Origin: JANLVI01 sp031363915
Lineage (GTDB): Bacteria > Vulcanimicrobiota > Vulcanimicrobiia > Vulcanimicrobiales > Vulcanimicrobiaceae
Direction: 5' to 3'
Assembly: GCA_031363915.1 (NCBI GenBank)
Contig: JANLVI010000037.1
Span: forward strand, 1 to 64,000
Length of the DNA: 64,000 nt
Below, in pieces: positions 1-9,027 of this stretch (the stretch's first letter is position 1; every line of letters starts with the position of its first letter). A program made the translations under genes and the position numbers. The notes under the pieces are model-generated. The model made no database searches, was not told where the DNA came from, and was given only the letters and a program-made list of their open reading frames with translations.

Positions 1-395
<395 letters not shown>

Positions 396-499
396 TAAAG
401 AACGCAATAATCTCCGTTTGGACATGAAAGTTCTTCTTTGTGCAGCTTTCCGCTGCGATCGACTCGAGCCAAGGCTCGTCATCGCATCGGGATCAAGTT

Positions 500-616
500 T
501 CTGGCGCCCATAGCGGTGGGGTTCCACCCGTTCCCATCCCGAACACGGCAGTTAAGCCCACCAGCGCCGATGGTAGTCGGACCGCAGGGTCCCTCGAGAG
601 TAGGTCGGTGCCAGAT
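500..616 (+). rRNA. rrf: 5S ribosomal RNA
   Basis: A 5S gene of about 115 bases. The terminal stem pairs CTGGCGCC (501-508) with GGTGCCAG (607-614), with one G-U pair. The loop sequences CCCGTTCCCATCCCGAAC and GTTAAGCCC are those of bacterial 5S rRNA. It follows the 23S gene and is followed by a strong terminator. Confidence 0.95.
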
Positions 617-626
617 AATCAAACAA

Positions 627-656
627 GCTCGCCAGGCGAAAGCCGGCGGGCTTTTT
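627..656 (+). terminator. Rho-independent terminator of the rRNA operon
   Basis: Stem GCTCGCC (627-633) and GGC (635-637) pair with GCC (642-644) and GGCGGGC (645-651) around a GAAA tetraloop with one bulged A. Five Ts follow. It sits about 11 bases after the 5S gene. Confidence 0.9.
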
Positions 657-691
657 GAATTCCGCGCGGATTATCGAAGCGTGAAATAAAC

Positions 692-1822
692 TTGCAAGAC
701 CAGGTGCCGCTCGAAGTCGTCGTGAGCCGGATGGACGAGGGAGCCTCGAACACCGTGATCGTGAGCGGCGGAATCGCGCAGCGGCTGGTCGCAGCCTTCG
801 CTTCACTCGTCCGTCATTCGAGCGGTGGACTCGGCATCGTGCTCGTATTCGCGATAAACGTCGGCTCCGGCATCTCGGGTTCAAAGACCGCCGATATGGC
901 GGCAGTCGCTCCGCTGCTCTTTCCGGAGATGCGGCGCCGCTGATCCGAACCAAACGACCTCGTCGCGATGCTCGCCTCCGCCGGTGCGATGGCCGAGACG
1001 ATCCGCCGAGTCTCGTGCTGATCATTATCGGCTCGGTGACCGGTGTCTCGATCGGCGCGCTCTTTACCGCCGGGCTCGTGCCTGCGTTGCTTGCTGCAAT
1101 CTGCTTGCTCGTCGTCATCTTGTGGCGTTCGCGCGGGGACAAAGTCGAACTCGCGAAGCGTGCGACATTGCGCGAAATCGGCATCGCCATGTTCGCCGCG
1201 ATTCCGAGCTTTGCGTTGCCGTTTCTTATCCGTGCTGCCGTCCTCGGCGGGGTTGCAACAGCAACCGAAGTCTCGACGGTCGGGACTCTCTACTCCGTGA
1301 TCGTCGATGCGTTCTTGTACCGCGAATTGAAATGGAGCGCGATCTATCCGTTCTTGCGCGAGGTCGCGGCACTCACCGGGGCGATCATGCTGATCATCGC
1401 CACCGCGACGGCAATGGGCTGGGCCCTGACCCAGTCGGGCTTCGCACAGCAGTTGAGCGAATCGCTCGGTCACGCGCCGGGCGGAGCCGCGGGATTCATG
1501 GCGCTCTCGGTGCTGCTCTTCATCGTGCTGGGATCCGTGCTCGAAGGGATCCCAGCGGTCGTACTGTTCGGCCCACTACTCTTCCCAATCGCGAAGAGCT
1601 TTGGGATCGATGAAGTGCAGTACGCGATGGTCGCGGTCCTCGGCATGGGCGTCGCCCTCTTTGCGCCTCCGCTTAGATTCGGGTATTATGCGGCCTGTGC
1701 GCTCGGCCGCGTCTCGCCGATCGTGCGATGAAACGGATGATCCCGTATTTTCCTCGATCGTCGTCGCGCTCACCATGGTCGCGGCCGTCCCGTGCTTTTC
1801 AGCAGGATTTCTCCACCGCTAA
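692..1822 (+). pseudogene. Broken TRAP transporter large permease (DctM family)
   Basis: Translated pieces in three frames line up with one DctM-family protein, the 12-helix subunit of tripartite ATP-independent dicarboxylate transporters. Frame A (to 943) gives GGLGIVLVFAINVGSGISG and SKTADMAAVAPLLFPEMRRR, then an in-frame TGA at 941-943. A base is missing near 1003, where ETIPPSLVLII would be expected. Frame C (1015-1731) carries most of the hydrophobic C half, including GSVLEGIPAVVLFGPLLFPI. Two more shifts near 1710 and 1750 are needed to reach the last helix (FSSIVVALTMVAAVP), ending at 1822. The N-terminal helices are absent and an internal loss near residue 20 is likely. No small permease or periplasmic binding protein is adjacent. 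The number of lesions argues for real decay rather than one sequencing error. Confidence 0.85.
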
Positions 1823-1839
1823 AGAACTGAGTGTTGTTC

Positions 1840-2940
1840 ATGCGTCGAATTTTGCTACAAATCATCATTGCGGCTGCGATCCTCATCGCGCCGCTTACCG
1901 CAGTCGCGAACCTTCCGACCGACCCCCCGCACCAACTCTACAGCGAGGGCGATCTTAAACTCGAGAGCGGAGATGTGATTCACGACTTTATGCTCTCGTA
2001 CGTCACGCATGGAACCTTGAACGCTGCCAAAGACAATGCGATCCTCATGACGTCCTCACTTGGTGGCAACCACCATCGCATAGACTTTTTGATCGGATCC
2101 GGAAAGGCGTACGATCCGGCGAAATATTTCATCATCTGCACCGATGCGATCGGTAACGGATTCACGACGTCGCCTTCGAACAGCACAAAACAGCACGGTA
2201 CAGCGTTTCCGCGCTACACGCTTGGTGATATGGTGCAGTCGCAGTACCGCTTGATCACCGAGAAATTTGCGATCAAAAAGCTCGCGATCGTGACCGGCGC
2301 GTCGATGGGGGGAATGCAGAGTCTTCAGTGGGGCGTCACCCACCCTGAGATGATGAAGATGATCGTCGCTCTCACGCCGCTCGCGCGGACCCCACCCTGG
2401 TCGATGGTGATGACCAAAGCCGGTCGGGCCGCACTGACACTCGATCCAGCCTATAATAATGGCAACTACACCGCGCAGCCCGAAGCCGGATGGCGCGCAC
2501 AATCGAATATTTTCGATTCGATCGCAACGCGCACGCCGGCCGGCCTCGATGAAGCCTTTCCAAAAGAGACCGACGTGCTTGCGTTCATGAAAAAGCAAGA
2601 AGACAATCGCGTCGCAAGTAAGCTCGACGCGAACGATTGGATCTCGCAGACGTACGCGTACGACGCGTTCAACGTCGGCAATTCGACCTTCCACGGCGAC
2701 TGGAAAGCCGCACTCGGGTCGATCAAGGCGAAGGCGCTCTTGATGGGCGGTCCGCTCGATCTGCTCAATCCGGCGGAAGAAGTCGTGCGCGCCGCGCAAG
2801 CGATTCCGGGCGCCGTACACGTTACGATTCCCTCGAAGCAGGGTCACTTCGCAGCGAGCTCGTTCAACGCGACGGACGTGCAATTTATGAATGGCATCGT
2901 CGCTGCATTCATTTCGGGTCAGGCGGTGCAACCGAGCTAA
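1840..2940 (+). CDS. Secreted alpha/beta hydrolase, homoserine O-acetyltransferase-like family
   Basis: About 366 residues. The N terminus is a cleavable-looking signal peptide (MRRILLQIIIAAAILIAP..AVA), so the protein probably acts outside the cytoplasm. The fold is alpha/beta hydrolase of the MetX-like group: oxyanion-side motif SSLGGNHH, nucleophile elbow GASMGGMQS (Ser about residue 155), acid in GPLDLL and catalytic His in KQGHFAASS. True MetX enzymes are cytoplasmic, so acyl transfer to homoserine is doubtful and a secreted hydrolase or acyltransferase is more likely. ATG 1840 is chosen because it opens the signal peptide; an in-frame GTG at 1831 is the alternative. The broken TRAP permease lies upstream. 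Confidence 0.85.
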   Translation: MRRILLQIIIAAAILIAPLTAVANLPTDPPHQLYSEGDLKLESGDVIHDFMLSYVTHGTLNAAKDNAILMTSSLGGNHHRIDFLIGSGKAYDPAKYFIICTDAIGNGFTTSPSNSTKQHGTAFPRYTLGDMVQSQYRLITEKFAIKKLAIVTGASMGGMQSLQWGVTHPEMMKMIVALTPLARTPPWSMVMTKAGRAALTLDPAYNNGNYTAQPEAGWRAQSNIFDSIATRTPAGLDEAFPKETDVLAFMKKQEDNRVASKLDANDWISQTYAYDAFNVGNSTFHGDWKAALGSIKAKALLMGGPLDLLNPAEEVVRAAQAIPGAVHVTIPSKQGHFAASSFNATDVQFMNGIVAAFISGQAVQPS

Positions 2941-2990
2941 GGATCCGTAACAACAGCAGGTCGCGGGCACGGGCCGCCGAAACTTTTCCG

Positions 2991-3497
2991 ATGAAGATTT
3001 CGACCGTTGTTTTGCTTTCTACGTTCGCCCTCGTCGGTCTGGCTGGCCGCCCCGCGGATGCAGAGAATACGGCGTTCGTGCGTGGCTACGCGTACGATTG
3101 CGCTGTCGAGCGGCCACTCGGTGGCGTGACCGTCGCCTTTCATAGTGGTTCCGATTCACGCACCGTCAAAACGACGAGCGATGGCAAGTTCACGGTGTTC
3201 GGTTTGAGTCAGGGGACGTATTCCGTGGTGCTCAAAGCGGACGTCTTGGTCGATCCGCGCTTCGTTCGATCCACGTCTCCCTTGCCGATGCGCTCGAGCG
3301 GGGCGAAGATGGTTCACCTAACGACGACGCGCACGCTGAGCCTCGTCCCCAATGACCTCGTCTCGATGCGGATCGGCGTCGGTGCCGGTAACGATGCTAA
3401 CGATGCCTTCGGTCGTGTCGTCCCGCTCAAGTGCGACCCGGACGTCATCGCGGTGACCCCGGGGCCGATCGAGCGCACGACGGTGATTTCGCACTAG
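2991..3497 (+). CDS. Secreted protein with carboxypeptidase-regulatory-like beta domain
   Basis: 168 residues. It starts with a signal peptide (MKISTVVLLSTFALVGLAG). The middle holds a prealbumin-like/CNA-B-like repeat: GYAYDCAVERPLGGVTVAF, then TTSDGKFTVFGLSQGTYSV, the usual pattern of strands ending in a G-x-Y-x-V strand. Such domains are structural modules in extracellular proteins and give no catalytic clue. It starts 50 bases after the hydrolase gene and may share its transcript. Two cysteines remain in the mature part (YDCAVE and LKCDPD) and could form a disulfide. Exact role unknown. Confidence 0.8.
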   Translation: MKISTVVLLSTFALVGLAGRPADAENTAFVRGYAYDCAVERPLGGVTVAFHSGSDSRTVKTTSDGKFTVFGLSQGTYSVVLKADVLVDPRFVRSTSPLPMRSSGAKMVHLTTTRTLSLVPNDLVSMRIGVGAGNDANDAFGRVVPLKCDPDVIAVTPGPIERTTVISH

Positions 3498-3543
3498 GGC
3501 TCGGCGGGAATCGATTTGCTCGGGGCGCGGCACTAGCCGCGGT

Positions 3544-4152
3544 ATGAAGCTCGTTGGTCTGCTCGTCATGTTCCTCGCACTCTTTGCGATGTCGCCTGCA
3601 CTAGGCTCGATGGGAGCCAGTTCGATCATCGCCGCGCAGCTCGAGGCCGAGGGCGATCGCCTTAGCGCCGATCGTGCGAATCTCGATGAAGCCCTTGCGC
3701 GTTACGATCGAGCTATCGCGCTCGAGGAACCACCGCCGAGACGGTTGCTCCGTCGTTCGGAATTACGGCTCGCTGCGGGTGACCGGCGCGGCGCGATTTC
3801 CGATTTAACTTGGGCGCTCGCGCGACCGGATGCGGATCGCGAGGCGGTCTTGGCTTTGCGCTGCCGTGTCAAACGCCTCGTTGGAGATCGCGCCGGTGCG
3901 CTTGCTGACTGCCGCGAAGCTCAGCGCCTCAATGCCGACGATCCGATCGCAAATGGCGAACGTGCCGAGATCGAATTGTTTACCGGCAACTTTGGTTTGG
4001 CATGGCAGTTCGCGACAACCGCACATGAAATGGATTCTCAGACGACGCGATACGACGCGTTGCGCTGCCGGATCGCGGGGCAGATGCAGTCGCAAGAGAA
4101 GATGGCGCAGTCATGTCCACGCGCCCGGCAAATTGGTGTCGACGAGCGCTAG
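3544..4152 (+). CDS. Exported TPR-like protein
   Basis: 202 residues. A signal peptide or N-terminal anchor (MKLVGLLVMFLALFAMSPALG) is followed by helix pairs in TPR spacing: LDEALARYDRAIALEEPPPR, then GDRRGAISDLTWALARPDAD, then GDRAGALADCREAQRLNADD. Three to four repeats cover about residues 40-175. TPR domains hold partner proteins together; the partner here is unknown. It runs in the same direction as the two secreted-protein genes before it and is convergent with the ThrE-like exporter gene. Function beyond protein-protein interaction is not supported. Confidence 0.75.
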   Translation: MKLVGLLVMFLALFAMSPALGSMGASSIIAAQLEAEGDRLSADRANLDEALARYDRAIALEEPPPRRLLRRSELRLAAGDRRGAISDLTWALARPDADREAVLALRCRVKRLVGDRAGALADCREAQRLNADDPIANGERAEIELFTGNFGLAWQFATTAHEMDSQTTRYDALRCRIAGQMQSQEKMAQSCPRARQIGVDER

Positions 4153-4160
4153 AGGTTCCG

Positions 4161-5417
4161 CTAGGCGCCTGCTTCGCGGTCGCGGTGAACCGGCGGAATG
4201 ACCAGTTGCGAGAGCAGCAGCCCGGAGACGATAAGAATCGATGCCAGCGTCGCATTGAGAGCAAGCGTAACAGCGTCGGTCACGTCGCGTTGGAAGACGG
4301 CAAGGATGCTTTCGTAACTGAGGGAGCCCGGGACGAGCACGTAGAGTCCGGGAACGAGCAGAATCGCTTGCGGGATGCGTAAGTATCGCGCCCCCACGTT
4401 TGCGCCGAGCCCGACAAGCAGAGAAGTCCCGAATGCGGCAATCCGCGGTTCGGGTAGGAGCGAGAAAAGACGCGAGACGATGATCGTGATGCCGCATGAC
4501 GCGAGCACCCAACCAATGTCGCGCGGGCGCGCATGCAAGATGATCGTGACAGCGAATGCGATTGCAAGAATCGCGGGAACGATCAGTAAACCGAACGGCC
4601 GCTGCATCGGAACGCTCGCGCCATTGAGAATTGACGAACCCGCAAGAGCGACGCCGAGCGCGAATCCGCACGTCAGCGAGAGGAGCGTTACGAGAACACC
4701 GCCGAGGCGTGCCGTACCCGCAACGAGGTTGCGGTTGGCGAGTTCGTGTAGCGCGGTCGTAAGGCTGAGTCCTGGTAAAAGCTGCACGATGCCGGCAATG
4801 ATGACGACGTAGAGCGATAGCTCATGCCCGCCAAAGCGTTCGAACGCGCCAATGATCAGCGTGGCGACAAAAGCCGCGGAGACTTCGAAAATACGGTCGA
4901 CGGCGGGCACACGTTCGGCGACCGAGGCGATGGAGCCGGTGGCGATACCGACGAGGGTCGCAACGATGACGTCCATGCGGCCGCCGCCGAGGAGAATCGC
5001 AACGCCGAGCGAGAGCATCGCATACGCCAGAATGAGTGCGAGGACGGGCGTCGGCGGCTGTTCTTTGTCGATGCGCTCGGTCTCGCTGAGTGCCGTGGCG
5101 ATATCGACCGTGCCCGCGCGCAAGGCGGCGAGCAACTCGTTGAGTTGCGCGAGTTTGCGCAAGTGCAGCTTGGCCGGCTCCAGGCGCATGATGATGACGC
5201 GCTGGGCGTAGGCCGGACCGATCGCAACCGTAAGACTCGTCGGCAGCGCGTTCACTTGCAGGGTGACTCCGAGATGCGCAGCCAGATCCCGCATCAGTTC
5301 CTCGAGGAAGTCGACCGGGATGCCGGCCTGGTGAAAGGCGCGGCCAACGGCGAGGGTCAGCTTCGCGGCATCGTCGGCGCCGACGAGGGAGGCTTCCGCT
5401 GGTGCATCCGTTGTCAT
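4161..5417 (-). CDS. Threonine/serine exporter family membrane protein (ThrE-like)
   Basis: 418 residues if begun at MTTDAPAEAS; an upstream in-frame start at 5474 would add 19 residues. The N half (about 1-120) is the soluble DUF1212-like part with GRAFHQAGIPVDFLEELM and the AxxRVIIMRLEP stretch. It is followed by about ten hydrophobic segments in two blocks, as in single-chain ThrE proteins that fuse the DUF1212 and DUF3815 halves. Family members export threonine, serine or other small molecules such as dicarboxylates across the inner membrane. The substrate cannot be read from the sequence. No regulator lies beside it. Confidence 0.85.
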   Translation of the reverse strand: MTTDAPAEASLVGADDAAKLTLAVGRAFHQAGIPVDFLEELMRDLAAHLGVTLQVNALPTSLTVAIGPAYAQRVIIMRLEPAKLHLRKLAQLNELLAALRAGTVDIATALSETERIDKEQPPTPVLALILAYAMLSLGVAILLGGGRMDVIVATLVGIATGSIASVAERVPAVDRIFEVSAAFVATLIIGAFERFGGHELSLYVVIIAGIVQLLPGLSLTTALHELANRNLVAGTARLGGVLVTLLSLTCGFALGVALAGSSILNGASVPMQRPFGLLIVPAILAIAFAVTIILHARPRDIGWVLASCGITIIVSRLFSLLPEPRIAAFGTSLLVGLGANVGARYLRIPQAILLVPGLYVLVPGSLSYESILAVFQRDVTDAVTLALNATLASILIVSGLLLSQLVIPPVHRDREAGA

Positions 5418-5560
5418 CTCCCCACGTTGTTCGCGGCAGCCGCATCGAGCCCCGGGTTGCGTGTTCCGGGACACTATTGTTAAAAGTGGCTTAATGTAAC
5501 GCTAATCTCGGCATTTGTTGCCGATGATGTAAGTAACCATCTGCCGATCGGAGACCAGCG

Positions 5561-5824
5561 ATGACGCTCGATGGAGCCGTCCTTCATGAAGGAGGCGTAA
5601 CGTTTGCTTTGGCGAGCGTGCCTCCGAACATTCTGACCAACCCAAGGACCGCCGACCAGCTGCTCGACAGCCTCAAACGCGATCTTTTCCCCGACATGCC
5701 CATCCTCCTCATGGCGCGAGAATGGAGCGGCAAGCCGAGCTACTACGGCAGCCTGGACGCGCAGCGTGCCCTTCGCGGCGTCCATATCGGCCGCATCGCG
5801 TGGAGCCGCTACAACGTCAGCTAG
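5561..5824 (+). CDS. Small hypothetical protein
   Basis: 87 residues beginning MTLDGAVLHEGGVTFALASV. No signal peptide, membrane segment or family motif is recognised. The central ADQLLDSLKRDLFPDMPILL and the ending RIAWSRYNVS give a mixed alpha/beta look. Its stop codon abuts the stop of pilQ on the other strand with no gap. A GGAG element about ten bases upstream (5549-5553, CGGAGACC) can serve as ribosome binding site. Codon use resembles its neighbours, so it is probably real, but the function is unknown. Confidence 0.6.
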   Translation: MTLDGAVLHEGGVTFALASVPPNILTNPRTADQLLDSLKRDLFPDMPILLMAREWSGKPSYYGSLDAQRALRGVHIGRIAWSRYNVS

Positions 5825-7195
5825 TTAAAGAATGTGCGGAGTGATGAGGAAGACCACTTCATCCTTCGTGTGCGAACGTTGCCGGTTGCGAAAGAAGCTT
5901 CCAAGCACCGGAACGTCTCCGAGGAACGGAAATTTGGTGATGGTGTCGGATTCGACATCGGAGAAGAGTCCGCCGAGTACGATGGTTTCGCCGTCGCGCA
6001 CCCTCAGTGTAGAATCCACATGCCGGTTTGCAACGATTGGGAATGCCGCGTTGAAACCCGTGATCTGACTGTATTCCGGGTGCATCTCCGCCGTGATGGT
6101 TCCGTTCGGTCCGATCGTTGGCGTCAGACGCAATTTTACTCCGACGTCGACGTTCTGCACGGTTGGCAGCCCCGTCTGCAGGTTCGTTGTGACGACCGGA
6201 TATGTTTCTCCCACGAGCAGACTTGCTTCGTGGTTGTTGAGTGTAGCGATCCGCGGCGTTGCAAGGATCGATGCGCGACCACGCTGGATGAGCGTGTTGA
6301 GTTGCGCGTTAACGATCACCGAGCTTTGCGTGAGCGTGTAGGCGAACTGCTCGAGTCCGCCGCTGCCGAAGCCCTTCCCGCCAAAGGTGATCCCGAGATT
6401 CGAGGAATCGATCTCGGGCTGAACGTCGGCGACCCGAACTTCGAACATGACTTGACGGCCGGGGTTATCGAGATTGAAGAGCAACTGCTTTGCTAAGTCG
6501 TTGATCTCCGCGTTGCCCGTGATGAGAATGACGTTCTGCCGATCGTCGGCGACGATTGCCGTTTCGGGGATCGCACCTTTGAGCTCACGGGCGGCCTCGC
6601 TTGCCTTGACATTGCTCAGTGCATACGCCGAGGTTCGTGTTCCGTTTAAACCGATGCCGGAGACATCGAGGAGCTTGATCAAGTGGCTCGCGCGATCGAC
6701 GGTCGACTGTGTTCCGGTCACCACGATCGTGCTCGATCGCTTGTCTGCGAAAATCACGGTGCCGACCGGCAGTGCGGATGTAAGTGGGGCGACCAAATCC
6801 TCAACCTTTGCCCGAGCTAAGGTCAGGACGATCGTTTGTGAGGCAAGGCCGCCCGAATCGGCGTAGCGGCGATTCATCGTCGCTGCATCACCAAGCACGA
6901 GGATGTGCCCGTTGCGATGCGCGACGAGATTGAAACTCTGCACGACGGTCGAGAGTGCCTCGTCAAATCGCACATCGCGGAGACGGATCGTGACGCGTTG
7001 CGGTTTGACCGATCCGTCGGCAACGATATTCTCGTTCGACTCGGCGGCAAGAAGGCGGATGAGATCGGCAAGGTCGATATCACGCGCGTCGATTGAGATG
7101 AGACGCGACGTTTGCGCATGCGCGCCTGGCGATGATGCGAGAAGTAACGACGCCACGAGCAACGCCGCAAGAAGAAGGCTCCGATATCGAATCAT
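5825..7195 (-). CDS. pilQ: Type IV pilus secretin PilQ
   Basis: 456 residues. A signal peptide (MIRYRSLLLAALLVASLLLA) leads into a secretin/TonB short N-terminal domain (about 35-105, IDARDIDLADLIRLLAAES). Two N-type modules follow (about 115-185 and 195-260). The C-terminal secretin pore domain carries VGETYPVVTT, GVKLRLTPTI, DGETIVLGGLFSD and the ending FLGDVPVLGSFF..KDEVVFLITPHIL. It forms the outer-membrane channel for the pilus fibre. Compared with proteobacterial PilQ (about 700 residues) it is short and lacks AMIN domains. The start at 7195 overlaps the stop of the upstream pilP-like gene by four bases. It is the last gene of the pilus cluster. Confidence 0.95.
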   Translation of the reverse strand: MIRYRSLLLAALLVASLLLASSPGAHAQTSRLISIDARDIDLADLIRLLAAESNENIVADGSVKPQRVTIRLRDVRFDEALSTVVQSFNLVAHRNGHILVLGDAATMNRRYADSGGLASQTIVLTLARAKVEDLVAPLTSALPVGTVIFADKRSSTIVVTGTQSTVDRASHLIKLLDVSGIGLNGTRTSAYALSNVKASEAARELKGAIPETAIVADDRQNVILITGNAEINDLAKQLLFNLDNPGRQVMFEVRVADVQPEIDSSNLGITFGGKGFGSGGLEQFAYTLTQSSVIVNAQLNTLIQRGRASILATPRIATLNNHEASLLVGETYPVVTTNLQTGLPTVQNVDVGVKLRLTPTIGPNGTITAEMHPEYSQITGFNAAFPIVANRHVDSTLRVRDGETIVLGGLFSDVESDTITKFPFLGDVPVLGSFFRNRQRSHTKDEVVFLITPHIL

Positions 7196-7803
7196 GATCC
7201 TTCCTGTGGCAAGACAGACGGAGACGAAAGCGGCGTCGGCGTTGCGGTCGGTACCAGTGGGACGGGTCCGGTCCACGAGCGTTGTGGTTGCGATCGCGTT
7301 TCCAATTCGATCGAGATCCAGCGACCGTCGGACAAGGTCAGTCCGTCGCGACTGATATGCGCGACCTTGCTTCCATCGATGCGATCGCCGATGGCGACTA
7401 CGTGCGTACCCGTTGCGTCGACAACGAGCGCGACCGGCCGACCGCCATTCACCACGGCTTGAAGTCGAAGTCCCGGCTCGCTTCGGGCCGTACGTGTTGC
7501 AAGGGCACCCTCGTTCGGCGGCAACGGAAGCAGCGATCCCGGAACTCCGGGCGGCGGCACCTCGATCGCCGACGTATTCGAGCGGCCCTCCGCTTCGATG
7601 TGGTCCCCCACAAACGGGTCGCGTTGCGGCTGGACGACTTTTATCCGCGACTCACTCGGCTTGGCCACTACTAGCGTTCGCTCGGCGACCGTTGGAACGG
7701 TTGCGGACTGCGCCAATTTTGGCGTTGCAGCGAAAGCGGTCGCAAAACAGAGAGCCGATGCACAGAACGTAAGCGTTCTGCTATGATCGTCAAGGCGCGG
7801 CAT
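7192..7803 (-). CDS. pilP: PilP-like pilus assembly protein
   Basis: 203 residues from ATG 7803 (an in-frame start at 7833 would add ten). An N-terminal signal-like segment (FCASALCFATAFA) is followed by a linker rich in P and R. The middle has the RDPFV element typical of PilP, and the C half has the beta-domain pattern ALVVDATGTHVVAIGDRIDG..VAHISRDGLTLSDG. PilP binds PilNO and the secretin and links inner and outer membrane parts of the machine. Here it sits exactly between pilO and pilQ, which supports the call; sequence similarity alone is modest. The last 25 residues are a Pro/Thr/Ser-rich tail. Confidence 0.8.
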   Translation of the reverse strand: MPRLDDHSRTLTFCASALCFATAFAATPKLAQSATVPTVAERTLVVAKPSESRIKVVQPQRDPFVGDHIEAEGRSNTSAIEVPPPGVPGSLLPLPPNEGALATRTARSEPGLRLQAVVNGGRPVALVVDATGTHVVAIGDRIDGSKVAHISRDGLTLSDGRWISIELETRSQPQRSWTGPVPLVPTATPTPLSSPSVLPQEGS

Positions 7804-8473
7804 TGTGGACTCCTCCGGTCGGGTGTAGGGCAAGAGCGCGATGATACAGCGTGATGTTCAGTCGCGTCGACAACCGCGGCCTGTCCGACGGTTGGCTCGA
7901 TGCGCGAACGATTGAACGGATTTCGGTTTTGATCAGGATCCGGTCGCTAGCGAGCGATCGCATAAGTGAAATAACATTCGCAAAGCGTCCTTCGAGGACG
8001 ACTTCGAGAGGAAGCAGATCGAAGAACTCGGCAGAAATTTCGTGCGGGATTGCGGGGCTTCGCAGTCCGCTAGGCATCGTTGTAGCGATAGCCGAAGGTG
8101 CGCGCATCGTTGTCCCAAGATCGCTTGCAGCACCTCCGGATAGGACGGAGACGAGCTGAACGCCGCGCGTCCGTGATGCGCGATCGAGTTCGCGCAAAAA
8201 GTTCGCGACGGTACTCGGGGCGTCGTCTTCGAGGTCGACGTTTGAGAGGAGCGCACCTATCGTCTGCTCGTCGAATAGCAGCTTTGGCTTCGTGCGTAAA
8301 ATCTTTTCGTTTGCGGCAATTTGCAAGGTCGAGTTTTCGGCCGTTGCGGCAAGAGTGCTTTGGGTTGCGTCAAACCAGTGTGACGCGGCCGCGAGCCCAC
8401 CGACCAGGACGCTCGCAGTCAAGGCCCAAATTATGGCAACATCTTGCGAGACACCGGTAAGGGTTCGAATCAT
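7790..8473 (-). CDS. pilO: PilO-like inner-membrane pilus assembly protein
   Basis: 227 residues. One membrane helix near the N terminus (about 12-32, VAIIWALTASVLVGGLAAA) is followed by a coiled region and a ferredoxin-like periplasmic domain containing VANFLRELDRASRTRGVQLV and a late LEVVLEGRFANVISLMRSL, the usual PilO pattern. PilO pairs with PilN to form the alignment subcomplex in the inner membrane. It overlaps pilN upstream by four bases and the pilP-like gene downstream by 14, consistent with coupled translation. Confidence 0.85.
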   Translation of the reverse strand: MIRTLTGVSQDVAIIWALTASVLVGGLAAASHWFDATQSTLAATAENSTLQIAANEKILRTKPKLLFDEQTIGALLSNVDLEDDAPSTVANFLRELDRASRTRGVQLVSVLSGGAASDLGTTMRAPSAIATTMPSGLRSPAIPHEISAEFFDLLPLEVVLEGRFANVISLMRSLASDRILIKTEIRSIVRASSQPSDRPRLSTRLNITLYHRALALHPTGGVHNAAP

Positions 8474-9027
8474 GGCGAACGATCGACATGAAGTTGGTAG
8501 TCGATCGGCCGTTTTTCGCTGCTACTACGAATCGATACGAGTGTCGGCGAGTGGAGCATCGCGGCTCGACGGAGTGCGACGAGTGTTGCGCCAACCGCTT
8601 GTGGATCGCGTGTTTCGCCGTCGATCGTCCAGCGCGTCCCGTCGCTGTGAAGCGATGAGATCCACGCGCGTGTCGGTAGTGCGTTCCCGATCGTAGCCAA
8701 TTCGTTTGTCCCGTCTTGGTCACGACGTCTGATGGCGTTCACACGTGCGAGCAAGGCTTCTTGCGCGAGCAGGCGTGCGCGCAACATCGCGACCGCACGG
8801 ACGGCCGCTTGCGTTCGATCCCGCCGCGCTCCGACTTCGTCGACCTCGCCTTGCGCAGCGCGCAGTCGGATGGCATCGATACAGGTGAGCGCAATGAGGA
8901 CGGCGACGACCGCGCTCAACGTAACGAGAGGAACGCGTAGACGTAGCGGGATAGCGTCGATGAGCGAGCGGGTGTTGATACCCGTAAACCCGTTCGGAAG
9001 AAAATTATAGCGGGTCACGACGTGCAT
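8470..9027 (-). CDS. pilN: PilN-like inner-membrane pilus assembly protein
   Basis: 185 residues from ATG 9027. The short cytoplasmic N terminus has YNFLPNGF, which corresponds to the INLLP-type motif with which PilN grips PilM. A single membrane helix follows (about 35-55, LVTLSAVVAVLIALTCIDAI), then a coiled coil and a small periplasmic domain (LATIGNALPTRAWISSLHSD). The start overlaps the end of pilM by 13 bases, and the stop overlaps the pilO start. The ATG at 9027 is preferred to an upstream start because it places the PilM-binding motif near the N terminus. Confidence 0.87.
   Translation of the reverse strand: MHVVTRYNFLPNGFTGINTRSLIDAIPLRLRVPLVTLSAVVAVLIALTCIDAIRLRAAQGEVDEVGARRDRTQAAVRAVAMLRARLLAQEALLARVNAIRRRDQDGTNELATIGNALPTRAWISSLHSDGTRWTIDGETRDPQAVGATLVALRRAAMLHSPTLVSIRSSSEKRPIDYQLHVDRSP

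Noticed and set aside
2056..2970. A 304-codon antisense frame under the secreted hydrolase
   Set aside because: Arg/His-rich translation typical of an antisense shadow; the hydrolase on the other strand has intact catalytic motifs.
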